Below are positions 8,142 to 16,843 of a stretch of 64,000 nt of DNA, one piece after another. This DNA is from Porphyromonas pogonae (GTDB lineage Bacteria; Bacteroidota; Bacteroidia; Bacteroidales; Porphyromonadaceae). The notes below the pieces were generated by a model. The model did not search any database. It worked only from the letters and a program-made list of their open reading frames with translations, and had not been told where the DNA came from. Every line of letters begins with the position of its first letter. Position 1 is the stretch's first letter. The translations under genes were made by a program, and so were the position numbers. The stretch spans positions 2,518,001-2,582,000 of the forward strand of contig NZ_CP143258.1 in NCBI RefSeq assembly GCF_036320655.1, read 5' to 3'.

Positions 8142-9272
8142 ATGGTAAGAATAAACAATCCTTTTGTAACAGGCGGATACGTATCTGATGAATATTTTTG
8201 CGATCGAAAAAAGGAAAGTAGCATTTTGATTCGCGAGATTGTGAATGGTAATAATGTAGCCATCGTATCCACACGCCGCATGGGTAAAACGGGACTTATT
8301 CAGCATTGCTTCCATTCCAAAGAATTATCCAAGGGTTACTATAAATTTTTCGTTGATATTTATGCAAGCAAATCATTAAGAGACTTTACATTCGCTCTTA
8401 GCAAGGTTATACTTGAAGGGCTAAAACCTTTTGGAAGAAAAGCCATGGAGAAGTTCGTCAATAGCGTTTTATCTTTGAGTGCAGGTATCACGTTCGATGT
8501 CATGGGAAATCCTTTTTTCAATGTCCAGCTGGGTGACATCCATAATTCGGAAGCAACTTTAGAAGAAATTTTTGAATATCTCTCCAAAGCTGATAAGCCT
8601 TGCATAGTAGGAATAGATGAGTTTCAGCAAATTACAGGATACCCCGAAAGTAATGTGGAAGCATTGCTGAGAACTCATATCCAACACTGTCACAACGCCC
8701 ACTTTATCTTTGCCGGTAGTCAACGCCACACTATGGGCAATATGTTCTTGAGTGCGTCACGACCATTTTACCAGAGTGTTTCCATGATATATCTCGAGAG
8801 TATAGACCTGAAGAAATATATCAATTTCGCATGCAAACATTTCGAGGCTGCACATAAATCAATAACACCCGAGACAATTACAGCTATCTATGAGCGTTTC
8901 CATGGAATTACATGGTATATGCAAAAAATACTCAATATCCTTTTCTCCACGACTCCACCGAATACAAAATGCGATATTTTAGCTTTGGATGATGCCATAG
9001 CCTCAATAGTCACATCATTTAAATTTACCTATCAAGAAATTCTATTTCGTCTACCTGAGAAACAACGCAATCTTCTTATAGCCATCTCTCATGAAGGAGA
9101 AGCTCGGGCTATAACCTCCGGTGAATTTGTCAAACGCTATAGCCTTTCCTCCCCCAGCTCCGTGCAGTCTGCTCTAAATGGATTATTAGAAAAGGATTTT
9201 ATTACCAAATCCAATGATGCGTACAGAGTGTACGACCTGTTTTTTGATATTTGGATCAGAGAAAACTACTAA
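8142..9272 (+). CDS. AAA-like ATPase with C-terminal winged helix
   Basis: The 376-residue protein carries an atypical P-loop STRRMGKTG (residues 43-51) and a Walker B segment IVGIDEF (154-160). These are features of the archaeal-type ATP-binding proteins (STAND-related AAA group) common in Bacteroidales. The C-terminal 90 residues look like a winged helix (EKQRNLLIAISHEGEA onward), and the protein ends DLFFDIWIRENY, typical of the group. The physiological role of these proteins is unclear; several are thought to be accessory or regulatory NTPases. It is a single gene converging on the lipoprotein at 9360 and sharing a bidirectional terminator with it. Confidence 0.85.
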   Translation: MVRINNPFVTGGYVSDEYFCDRKKESSILIREIVNGNNVAIVSTRRMGKTGLIQHCFHSKELSKGYYKFFVDIYASKSLRDFTFALSKVILEGLKPFGRKAMEKFVNSVLSLSAGITFDVMGNPFFNVQLGDIHNSEATLEEIFEYLSKADKPCIVGIDEFQQITGYPESNVEALLRTHIQHCHNAHFIFAGSQRHTMGNMFLSASRPFYQSVSMIYLESIDLKKYINFACKHFEAAHKSITPETITAIYERFHGITWYMQKILNILFSTTPPNTKCDILALDDAIASIVTSFKFTYQEILFRLPEKQRNLLIAISHEGEARAITSGEFVKRYSLSSPSSVQSALNGLLEKDFITKSNDAYRVYDLFFDIWIRENY

Positions 9273-9292
9273 AGCTCCAAACAGGAAAAACG

Positions 9293-9338
9293 ATAAAGAG
9301 ATAAAAGCGATTGGAAACGATCGCTTTCATCTCTTTAT
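9293..9338. terminator. Bidirectional terminator between convergent genes
   Basis: An interrupted inverted repeat runs ATAAAGAGAT-AAAAGCGAT against ATCGCTTT-CATCTCTTTAT. A/T-rich tracts on both sides let it serve both the ATPase (+) and the lipoprotein (-). Confidence 0.65.
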
Positions 9339-9359
9339 ACAAAATTATACTAATAAGAC

Positions 9360-10811
9360 TTATTTCACATTGTGAACTTTAATATTGAAAACAACATCAG
9401 AAAGAGCAACGTCATTTACAGCAACGAGTTTCAATTTTATATCTAAATCTTTATCAGTGAATGTTGCTGATATGACTTCAAATATTGGATTCTCAAGATA
9501 TACGTCATTTGTAAAATTATTATGTCCTTGTATTACCATACTTGCATCATCCCAAAATAGTTCTCTGTTTTCTCCATTTCGTTTAATATGAAATTTTAGA
9601 GATCTCGTCCATTTCTTAACAATAGCTTGCAAGTAATTTTTAACATTCTCATCTGATATTTTACTTAGTTTTTCTTTTAGAGACTTAGCTAAATCATAAC
9701 TTGAGGTTACAATCAAATCATCTTTCAAATCAGAAAGCTTTTTAAAACCCTTAATCTCATTTAATATTTGACCAAGCTCTTTTTCCGTTTTTTGATCTTG
9801 TAATTCAGTATAAAACATTAAAGAATTACTTTGATCATTTCTATTCCTATTATTGGCATCTAAATAGGCAACATAAACCTTCTTGTCATAATCCAAAGCT
9901 AATTGATAATAATAACTAAGATTTTCGTATACACCACGCATATACTTATCTTTTGCAAAATCGTTAGTTATATGCATCTTCATTCCATAGAATTCATTCT
10001 TATCAAAACTCAATGAGGTAATCACATCACTGACAACTTTATTATACGCAGTTCTGAAAGTGATTGCACCGTTAGAATATTTAAGATCGACAATATTAAG
10101 CTTGCTTAGCTCTTGATCGGTAAGCTGTCGTCTTATTCCATCTTGTTTAGAAGCGTAGAATGCAACATATTTTTTAAGATAGTCTACAGTAAATTCATTG
10201 ACTTTATTATGGATAAAGAGGTCATCAAATTTAAATTCTTTCAGATATACATCCTTACCAACCTTCCACTGTCCGTAGCCACGCTTTGCAATCTGAAAAT
10301 CTTCCAGTTTAACTTCAGCCTTCTTAAAACCGTTAAGATCAAAATCCTTCTGAAAATTAACCTGATTTATAGTACCCTTTACATGTAATCGGAATGAGCC
10401 TACAGCATCGTCCATATTGGTTAAAGAGGCTTCAGTGATATCAACTTTCTTACCATTAATATCTTTAACTCCCTTGATTTTTTCTATAGCCTTTTGAGCC
10501 TCATTAACGTCTTTGTTCTTATCAAATGCAAAATAGATAATCAATTCATCCAATTCGAGATCAACCTTGACTTCTTCTTTCACATCTTTTGCGGTAGCGT
10601 CCTTCTCATCCCCGCTCTCACCCGTAGGATTATTCTCATTTTCTGTTTTTTCACCTTCGCCTACCACTTCTTTATCTGCTTCACCAGCATTTTCTTCATT
10701 TTTATTGACCGGCACTTCTTTTACAGAGGGAGAGATTCTCAATACCGGTTCGTCCTTACCACACGAAACCAATAGTGACAACACTCCTAATGAAAATATT
10801 AATTTTCTCAT
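9360..10811 (-). CDS. Lipoprotein of unknown function
   Basis: The 483-residue protein starts with a lipoprotein signal (FSLGVLSLLVSCGKD; the lipobox cysteine is residue 17). An acidic, low-complexity linker follows, rich in Glu, Asn, Gly and Lys (about 30-80), suggesting a tethered surface or periplasmic protein. The rest (about 80-483) has no motif I recognise; it contains repeated strands of Lys/Asp/Phe-rich sequence such as NGFKKAEVKLEDF. A TATCTTTG box lies about 77 bases upstream of the start. Base composition is more A/T-rich than the neighbouring housekeeping genes. Confidence 0.8.
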   Translation of the reverse strand: MRKLIFSLGVLSLLVSCGKDEPVLRISPSVKEVPVNKNEENAGEADKEVVGEGEKTENENNPTGESGDEKDATAKDVKEEVKVDLELDELIIYFAFDKNKDVNEAQKAIEKIKGVKDINGKKVDITEASLTNMDDAVGSFRLHVKGTINQVNFQKDFDLNGFKKAEVKLEDFQIAKRGYGQWKVGKDVYLKEFKFDDLFIHNKVNEFTVDYLKKYVAFYASKQDGIRRQLTDQELSKLNIVDLKYSNGAITFRTAYNKVVSDVITSLSFDKNEFYGMKMHITNDFAKDKYMRGVYENLSYYYQLALDYDKKVYVAYLDANNRNRNDQSNSLMFYTELQDQKTEKELGQILNEIKGFKKLSDLKDDLIVTSSYDLAKSLKEKLSKISDENVKNYLQAIVKKWTRSLKFHIKRNGENRELFWDDASMVIQGHNNFTNDVYLENPIFEVISATFTDKDLDIKLKLVAVNDVALSDVVFNIKVHNVK

Positions 10812-10887
10812 AAGATTCTTTAATAAGTTTAAGTAAAAATTTAATGATAATATTATAGTTAGGGATTGATTTTGAAATCATTCGGCG

Positions 10888-10895
10888 CAAAGATA
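10888..10895 (-). promoter_or_regulatory. Candidate -7 box for the lipoprotein gene
   Basis: This reads TATCTTTG on the minus strand (TAnnTTTG consensus), 77 bases before the ATG at 10811. A TTG lies only 15 bases upstream, which is shorter than the preferred 19-21. Confidence 0.4.
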
Positions 10896-11194
10896 TATAA
10901 AAATTATTTACAAAATAGCACGTAATAATACAGGATATTAATGATATAAGAGTCTTCCATGTAGCTAAAATTCACATAACAAACTGAGTCATAGTCACAA
11001 GAATAAAATTAACCTAACAAAATGCAACTAAAAACACTAATGAAAAGTTATTACCAAACATATCCCAATTACATACAGCCGTTATATGCACAGTGTGCTA
11101 TCAAAAAGATAGCACCTCAATGACTAAAACGCCGATTCTACAAAATAATTCGCCTCTGGAGATAGTAGTTTTTTGAATAAAATGCCCTTCCCTC

Positions 11195-11226
11195 TTGACA
11201 AAGGGGAGTATAATATTGTATCTTTG
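11195..11226 (+). promoter_or_regulatory. Module promoter E1
   Basis: TTG (11195-11197) and TATCTTTG (11219-11226) are separated by exactly 21 bases. The surrounding bases TTGACAAAGGGG and TTGTATCTTTG recur at two other loci (52478-52509 and 63123-63154, both minus strand) with the same spacing. No convincing ORF lies downstream. Confidence 0.75.
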
Positions 11227-11232
11227 TATAAG

Positions 11233-11521
11233 GATGATAAAACAATACTCCTAAAAGGCAACACTTCCAATATATTTGATATTAATTATATACTTACTAT
11301 ACTACGAGCTTACATGATAACGAGACCTAATATTCTATCCTCAGCTCCACAGAGAGCTTTTTTGTCAGAGCGATCTTACATAGCTCCTCGAAATATCATT
11401 TTTACATATTGTCAGGATAAAATTATCAGCCCAAAATATCAAATTGTAAAATTGTAAAAACACCCCTATAACATCAAAATAAAAATCGGTAAAAGACTGT
11501 TTGAGCCTTTTACCGATTTTT
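11233..11521 (+). ncRNA. Candidate non-coding RNA E1
   Basis: The region starts just after a strong promoter and ends at a clear terminator (11483-11521), giving about 290 bases. The only ORF across it (94 codons from 11173) begins upstream of the promoter, so it cannot be expressed intact from it. Shared motifs with the other two modules are ATACTACGAG about 73 bases after the -7 box, and a GAGC ... TAGCTC hairpin (11368-11386) about 142 bases after it; the latter is at the same distance in module E3. An AGCTC/GAGCT hairpin followed by six Ts (11343-11363) could give a shorter 130-base product. Confidence 0.5.
11483..11521 (+). terminator. Terminator of candidate RNA E1
   Basis: AAATCGGTAAAAG and CTTTTACCGATTT form a 13-base stem around an 11-base loop, followed by a run of seven Ts. 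Confidence 0.85.
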
Positions 11522-11525
11522 TTCC

Positions 11526-11679
11526 ATGCACTATGACTTCTTTTTTTGTAACTACGCTTCTATATTTTTCTAACTGAGACTTTATATTTTTCTAACTAAG
11601 AAATCTCACCGACTTAGTTAGAAAAAAATAGATACCTAACTAAGAAAATATTACAGCTTAGTTACAAATTTCGCATAAA
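11526..11679. repeat. 22-base-pitch array B (core CTAACTAAG, flipping)
   Basis: Units start at 11526 (degenerate), 11548, 11570, 11592, 11614, 11636 and 11658. The core is TAACT(G/A)AG in the units from 11548 to 11592 and at 11636. It is inverted to TTAGTTA in the units at 11614 and 11658. Tails are A/T-rich (TATATTTTT in two adjacent units). The array begins 5 bases after the E1 terminator. Its cores match those of array D at 50.6 kb. Confidence 0.85.
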
Positions 11680-11923
11680 CGGATGGGACGCATCTATAAC
11701 GTTCCACACATAAAACAAACAAAACAAATAGACACAATAAACCACCAATAAATATCATAAAGTCGAAAAAACACAAATATCACAATAAAATAACAATATC
11801 AACACTTGGGATATTGTCACCCTCATGAAGCTAATAACTCTTCACAAATAACCAATTCCCTAACATATTGTAACTCGCAATACCCCCAAAAGGAGATAAC
11901 AAAAGCTAATTGCAAATGCGATA

Positions 11924-11959
11924 TAAAAAACTCCCCAATGGCCTGGGCCTATGGGGAGT
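11924..11959 (-). terminator. Terminator of the GH18 gene
   Basis: ACTCCCCA (11930-11938) pairs with TGGGGAGT (11952-11959), and a run of six to seven U residues follows on the minus strand. It lies 37 bases beyond the stop codon of the GH18 gene. Confidence 0.8.
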
Positions 11960-11995
11960 AAAGCAAAATGAAATAGAAGTAAATACCTCTAACAA

Positions 11996-13072
11996 CTATA
12001 TTTTGTGAGGAGTGGGATCATTATGATTATAGAAAACATTGGACCAGACCACTTCATCGTCATACAAAGCCCTTGCCAGTTTACTGAAACCTTGGGTATA
12101 GTTTTGAATACGAACGGTATCCTTTTTGACCACACAGAGGTTGTACATCAGATTCACACCATAGCCTTCAGTGCGCAACCTCCTGAGGTTATTATCAGAA
12201 GCTACAACTCCGCCTTTGATATCCAGGGGATAAGGTCCGTATTTTGCTTTGACGAGTCCTTGTATTTTGCTCGAGCCATCGTTCCAACTTCCATAGTAAG
12301 CATAATATGCATAGTCAATCATCTCTCCCACCGGCGTGTTATCTACAGTTCCTGAAGGACTGTGACCAATCTGATACCAAGTAATGATTTTGTCCGGCAT
12401 GGCCTTGCGTGTTTCGTAAACGAGACGAGCAGCACTTTCGGCCGATGGTTGGGTAAATCCATCGCCCGGCTCACCATATTTGGAGTACTCATCATCAAAG
12501 TCAACTCCATCAAGGTGATAAGTATCAACAAGCCTCTTAAGTTCGGCAGCAAAAGCCCGAGCTCTTTCAGGGCCGAGGTTTGCTACACCAGACTTGTCAT
12601 GGTTGCCCAAAATACTCAGGCATACTTTGATCCCTTTGTCCTGAAGAGGCTTGATGTACCTATCTGCTTTTTCCAAAAGCTCCTGCACATTGGGGTTGAG
12701 ATGCACATATACCCTATCAGTCTCATGGTCATAGTTGATATTTGCTGCAAAGATCTGCACGATATCCACAAACGGTTTTCCACTTTTTTTCATGGTAAAT
12801 TCTCCTGCGTTGAGGATATTATTGTCATTTACCTCAACATAGCAAATAGTTTTGATAGCAGATCCTTTTTCCTCATGGGCAGGCAACATGTCACCATTGA
12901 GGTTGGTAAGCTGGGAAATGTCGTAGGTATCCAAGCCTCCTTTATCATTGATGGACGAATGCACCCCTAAAGAAGTATCCGTCATAGGAGCCTCTTGGGA
13001 GCAAGAACAGAGCAAGAAACTTGCCCACACACAAGCAAGAAAAGCTGTGCTTTTGATAAAAAAATGTTTCAT
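11996..13072 (-). CDS. GH18 lipoprotein, endo-beta-N-acetylglucosaminidase type
   Basis: The 358-residue protein has a lipoprotein signal (lipobox LLCSC, cysteine at about 24) and a single TIM-barrel GH18 domain. The catalytic motif DGVDFDDEY fits the family signature DxxDxDxE, with the terminal Glu as acid/base. The order of segments (CYVEVNDNN, then VCLSILGNH, then the catalytic motif, then TWYQIGHSP) resembles the EndoH/EndoF1 group, which cut the chitobiose core of N-glycans. Bacteroidales use such enzymes to release glycans from host glycoproteins. No chitin-binding module is present. It is probably monocistronic, and host-glycan cleavage is inferred from family membership. Confidence 0.88.
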   Translation of the reverse strand: MKHFFIKSTAFLACVWASFLLCSCSQEAPMTDTSLGVHSSINDKGGLDTYDISQLTNLNGDMLPAHEEKGSAIKTICYVEVNDNNILNAGEFTMKKSGKPFVDIVQIFAANINYDHETDRVYVHLNPNVQELLEKADRYIKPLQDKGIKVCLSILGNHDKSGVANLGPERARAFAAELKRLVDTYHLDGVDFDDEYSKYGEPGDGFTQPSAESAARLVYETRKAMPDKIITWYQIGHSPSGTVDNTPVGEMIDYAYYAYYGSWNDGSSKIQGLVKAKYGPYPLDIKGGVVASDNNLRRLRTEGYGVNLMYNLCVVKKDTVRIQNYTQGFSKLARALYDDEVVWSNVFYNHNDPTPHKI

Positions 13073-13175
13073 AGCTGTAAATTGGTTTTAAACGTTATAA
13101 AAATAAAGAAGCGTAAAAGAATTCCGTAAGAAACGAAATCATATTTGTTTTGGTAAAAAAAGCAGAACAAACTCC

Positions 13176-13206
13176 AATATAGCCGGAATTGAGGTGAGGC
13201 TATATT
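13176..13206. terminator. Inverted repeat, possible weak terminator
   Basis: AATATAGCC (13176-13184) and GGCTATATT (13198-13206) form a 9-base stem between the stop of the transglutaminase-like gene and the start of the GH18 gene. No strong U run follows on either strand. Confidence 0.35.
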
Positions 13207-13290
13207 GATTTTCGTGCTGTCAAGATAGGCAAAAAGTCTTAAATAATAAGGCCTGAAGCTGTAAATCTATTGCCCCTGAAATAAGAAAAG

Positions 13291-14481
13291 TTATTTGCCC
13301 AACGGTTGTATTTGTCGGCGGATGTATTTGGATACTTCGAGATACATATATCCCGTTTTGCCGGAGCGTATTTCCGATTCGCTTTCGGCAAATTTACTAT
13401 TGGCGTATTCTTTTGATTTTTCGAAAGCGAGACGAGATATTTGGCTTTGCGACTTCCCTTGCATCGTGGAGTCGAGCTGGTCACCAGGGAAAAAGTCATC
13501 CAGGTTTACATCCCCAATCATAGTTGTCTCCAAAAAAGTTTTTTTCTCTTTCTTCTTGTCTGTATAGTACCCCACAAACATATGACGAGGTGTGCGCACC
13601 AAGATGGGATCAATATTTACGGCTTTGAGCAGTGAAGCAAACAAGACACTACCATCGACACAATTGATCTGTGAAGACTCCAGAGCATCATCGAAAGTAC
13701 GTACTCGCTGCGAAAACACAACATTGCTGGACAGGCTGGAGGTAGTGACAGAGCTGTAGCGGAAGTTACGTTTCTGCAACACATGCCATAGGGCATACAC
13801 TTGTTTATCCACCATTTCAGGGCTGCCGTGGTATCCCATAAAGCGATTTACAATACGGGTATTGAGAGCTTCACGCAGTAGTTTGTCTATCATGGGGTTC
13901 TCCTCATTGACATATGCCACAAAGAAAAGGCTGGTATCATGAAACTTTTTACCGTCAGTGGTATAGCCCAATAGGCATTCGTTGATGCCCCGCACAGCAA
14001 AAGTACGTAAGCGCTGTCCCTTTTTCTTACCATTGACCTCTACATTTATCACTACACTCACGGGTGCAGCTTGTACATTTTGCCTGAGAGCATCATAATT
14101 CCAGATAATATCAGGGTATACGGTATATACGGTGCGTCCTTTGGGCAGGACAAACTCGGATACTGATTTCGCCCAGAAGGGACTTGCAGCAACTTCTATC
14201 CTGACCCTTGTAAAAGCTGATCGAGACTTCATCTTTACGGAAATAACGGACTTGGGATTTCCTACATAAGGGTAATGGGACGGTTTAATAACCTCTGCGT
14301 CCGTAGTAGCTACCGATATAATGGCTGAGGGGAATATATTGCCGCCAAGCTCATCAGTAATTTCAAAATCATATTGCTCACTCGACTTCTCTAAAAATAA
14401 ATAAAGAGCTCCTGCCACAATCACTATACCCAGCAGCGCCCAAGGAATATATTTGCGATATCTCCAACTAATATTCTGCAT
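13291..14481 (-). CDS. Membrane-anchored transglutaminase-like protein
   Basis: The 396-residue protein starts with a single membrane segment (WALLGIVIVAGALYLFL, about 15-31), so the bulk should be periplasmic. The middle holds a transglutaminase-like core: a cysteine in INCVDGSVLFASLLK and a histidine in TPRHMFVGYY, in the order expected for a Cys-His catalytic pair. A final Asp is not obvious to me. Family members act as cysteine proteases or cross-linking enzymes, and no substrate can be inferred here. A TAACTTTG box at 14514-14521 lies 33 bases upstream. It is followed by the GH18 gene on the same strand after 218 bases, so co-transcription is uncertain. Confidence 0.75.
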   Translation of the reverse strand: MQNISWRYRKYIPWALLGIVIVAGALYLFLEKSSEQYDFEITDELGGNIFPSAIISVATTDAEVIKPSHYPYVGNPKSVISVKMKSRSAFTRVRIEVAASPFWAKSVSEFVLPKGRTVYTVYPDIIWNYDALRQNVQAAPVSVVINVEVNGKKKGQRLRTFAVRGINECLLGYTTDGKKFHDTSLFFVAYVNEENPMIDKLLREALNTRIVNRFMGYHGSPEMVDKQVYALWHVLQKRNFRYSSVTTSSLSSNVVFSQRVRTFDDALESSQINCVDGSVLFASLLKAVNIDPILVRTPRHMFVGYYTDKKKEKKTFLETTMIGDVNLDDFFPGDQLDSTMQGKSQSQISRLAFEKSKEYANSKFAESESEIRSGKTGYMYLEVSKYIRRQIQPLGK

Positions 14482-14513
14482 AATAAAATCTATTCAATTA
14501 TCAGTGTGACATC

Positions 14514-14521
14514 CAAAGTTA
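14514..14521 (-). promoter_or_regulatory. Candidate -7 box for the transglutaminase-like gene
   Basis: This reads TAACTTTG on the minus strand (TAnnTTTG), 33 bases before the ATG. No well-spaced TTG was found. Confidence 0.35.
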
Positions 14522-14643
14522 GTCAAATCAGGGCAACAAGCATAGCATCTCTAACATTGTCTTATGAAGATTGCCAAGTTACACACTGTCATAAGCAAGA
14601 GTATTGTGACTAATACACAATTTGGGGACAAGATGAATTAAGA

Positions 14644-14687
14644 CCCCAAAACTTACCCTTGTTTGATGTTACGGACAAGTTTTGGGG
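14644..14687. other. Long inverted repeat after the bactofilin gene
   Basis: CCCCAAAACTT (14644-14654) and AAGTTTTGGGG (14677-14687) form an 11-base perfect stem with a 22-base loop. It lies downstream of the bactofilin stop codon and could be a terminator, but no U run follows on the minus strand. Confidence 0.5.
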
Positions 14688-14752
14688 TTTATAGCGCAGT
14701 TATCATTACGGACATAAACTCCGTTGTGATAGCAAAGCATAGGAGTTATAGG

Positions 14753-15196
14753 TTATGAAGCGGCTTTCTTTTCTGCGGATTTGTTTTTTGAAGTAGCCGT
14801 TTCTGTTTCCAATATATTGTTTTGCCTTGCATGCATGTCGAGCATACCATTATAGCGGCCGCCCATTTCTATTTCGATAGATTCGGTGTGTATGTTTCCG
14901 TTGACGATACCTGTACTTTTGATTACCAGCTCTTTGCACACAATATTACCATTGACAGTGCCGTAGTTTACCACCGTTTCACTTTCCAGATCGCCCTTGA
15001 GTAGAGCCTTTTCGCCCAGAACAATCCCCTGCCCCAAGCGTACATTGCCTTCTACTCTGCCTTCAATACGTATCATACTTTCCCCGGTAATATCTCCGGT
15101 AAATAAAACATCGCCACCGATAACCGTACTGATAGGTAAGGTGTCGATCATGGAGGCGCTTACTCTCTTTTTCTTTTTGTTGCTGTTTCCAAACAT
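14753..15196 (-). CDS. Bactofilin (polymer-forming cytoskeletal protein)
   Basis: The 147-residue protein has the bactofilin layout: a short basic N-terminus, then a right-handed beta-helix core of repeated Gly/Val-rich turns (GDVLFTGDITGESMIRIEG, about residues 28-110), then a charged tail. Bactofilins self-assemble without nucleotide into membrane-associated filaments that position cell-wall enzymes. The gene lies 6 bases after an M23 peptidase gene on the same strand. That pairing recurs in other bacteria, where the filament localises or regulates the peptidase, so a joint role in local peptidoglycan remodelling is likely. Confidence 0.92.
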   Translation of the reverse strand: MFGNSNKKKKRVSASMIDTLPISTVIGGDVLFTGDITGESMIRIEGRVEGNVRLGQGIVLGEKALLKGDLESETVVNYGTVNGNIVCKELVIKSTGIVNGNIHTESIEIEMGGRYNGMLDMHARQNNILETETATSKNKSAEKKAAS

Positions 15197-15202
15197 AATA
15201 AA

Positions 15203-16039
15203 TCACATATCTTTTATGGTTACATAAGTTTCAGGGTTTATTCGTTCCGTACCTTTGATGATTTCATAGTGGAGGTGAGGTCCCGTGCTGCGCCCTGAAC
15301 TACCGAGTAGCCCTACAAGCTCGCCGGTTTTCACACTGTCGCCCACATTTACTTTCACTCTAGATAAATGTCCGTATAGAGTACTCAGCCCATGACAGTG
15401 CCGCACTACTACACAATTGCCATACCCTCCTTTTCTTCCAGCAAAAATGACAATGCCATCCGCTGTAGTCTTAACTGTATCACCTACACTTCCTCTAAAA
15501 TCAAGCCCCATATGCTTCTCGGATCCTCTGCCCGAGAAAGGATTGCGACGATAACCGAAACGCGAGCTAATAGCTCCGTCGGCAGGGCGTCCCAAGGGCA
15601 CAGCCTCTACTGTATTTTTGAGATCTGAAAGTCTTTTTTCATAATGATCGGCTATCTCGTTGATCTCGGTCACGTCAAATTCGCTGGGGCCACCCATATT
15701 TTCCGTATTCTCCATTTTCATCTTGTCCAACCCTCGCTCTTCCAAAAAATGATTGAAGCGATCAATGCCGGATTCTATGGTAAGGAATGTTTGTCGAGCT
15801 TTGTTTACATCAATTTGCCTGCGTATATATTCGGCTCTAGCCAGTTTCTTCTTATAAAGTTCACTTGTATTACGATAGATCAGCAAGCCCGAGAGTGAGA
15901 GCAATACACCTATTACCAGTAATGAAAGCACGGTATACTTCCACCAGTGAAGCAGCAAATGTGTAGGGATTTGACGTACTTTGGACGTTTTTCCATCCGT
16001 ACTCACTATTAGTACTGAAGTTTTGCGTTGGCGTATCAT
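15203..16039 (-). CDS. M23-family (LytM) metallopeptidase
   Basis: The 278-residue protein has a cytoplasmic N-terminus, one membrane segment (about 31-53), a coiled-coil-like stretch (about 55-140) and a C-terminal LytM domain. Zinc-site motifs are HMGLDFRG (HxxxD) and GPHLHYE (HxH), with the catalytic histidine in YGHLSRVKV. All are intact, so it should be an active peptidoglycan endopeptidase in the periplasm. It forms a two-gene operon with the bactofilin downstream (6-base gap). Confidence 0.93.
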   Translation of the reverse strand: MIRQRKTSVLIVSTDGKTSKVRQIPTHLLLHWWKYTVLSLLVIGVLLSLSGLLIYRNTSELYKKKLARAEYIRRQIDVNKARQTFLTIESGIDRFNHFLEERGLDKMKMENTENMGGPSEFDVTEINEIADHYEKRLSDLKNTVEAVPLGRPADGAISSRFGYRRNPFSGRGSEKHMGLDFRGSVGDTVKTTADGIVIFAGRKGGYGNCVVVRHCHGLSTLYGHLSRVKVNVGDSVKTGELVGLLGSSGRSTGPHLHYEIIKGTERINPETYVTIKDM

Positions 16040-16727
16040 AGTTAATTGTAATCAGTTTTGTTTTTTGTTGTCATAAATCCTCTGCAAGTATAAGATTGGC
16101 TAGTAGTCACCAAAATATTTTATCAGTTCGTAACGGTGTTTTGTTTGATGTGTAGTGAGACTAGCATTAGTAAGTCTGAATAAACTTGGCTTGATATCAC
16201 AACAGATAGAACAAACTGATTGATAAATTATTGAAGAAGGGATGTGGGAACAAAAATCCGATATGAAACAAGGAGTGCTCATCTCGGAATGGTAGACAGA
16301 TGTATTCTCTACAATGTCTCTTTTTTTTAATAAAACCGGTTTTGGTGTGGCAATTAAACATGTATCCATGTTGCGAAGGTAAACTATTTCTCCAATTCAT
16401 ACCAAACCAAAGCACTAAATATTAAGCAAATAATGGTAAAAAATGGGCATTTTTAGCGACATTGCTTTGTGTTATATTTGTTTTTCGAGAAGGATCCTAC
16501 AATTCCTCAATAGATAATAATACAGGGTTTGGTTTTCGAACCATTGTTTCTCTGTCGACAATCATCGTTGGTTGTACTAAGGCTTTTTGCTACAGAAAAT
16601 GGCTGAAGAGGGGTTCTCACAAATACTATCTCATTAAAGATATTAATACCACCATCCATGGTTTGTGATGTGGTTATCCGGATACTATAACTTTGATAAG
16701 CAACAGAGATACTCATTGATTTGATGA
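16040..16727. other. Gene-free stretch
   Basis: About 690 bases without a supported gene. ORFs on both strands are unrecognisable and overlap one another. An AAAAATG/CATTTTT palindrome at about 16438-16456 is the only local structure noted. Confidence 0.45.
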
Positions 16728-16767
16728 TAAAAAAGCACTTCCACACTTGATTATAAAGTGTGGAAGT
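16728..16767 (-). terminator. Terminator of the CoA-disulfide reductase gene
   Basis: ACTTCCACACTT (16737-16748) and AAGTGTGGAAGT (16756-16767) form a perfect 12-base stem. The minus-strand transcript continues into GC and six or more Us. Confidence 0.85.
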
Positions 16768-16843
16768 ATGCTCTCTCCCTGTATTTTTCAAAGGGTATCA
16801 GATAAAGCCTCTAATTCTTTCGATGAAAATCATCAAAAATTTT

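Noticed and set aside
11173-11457. 94-codon ORF before the 11483 terminator
   Set aside because: It begins upstream of the promoter that would transcribe it, has no recognisable content, and the region shares RNA-like motifs with other loci instead.
16462-16791. Overlapping ORFs on both strands (68 and 94 codons)
   Set aside because: Neither has recognisable features. The region contains the terminator of the CoA-disulfide reductase gene.
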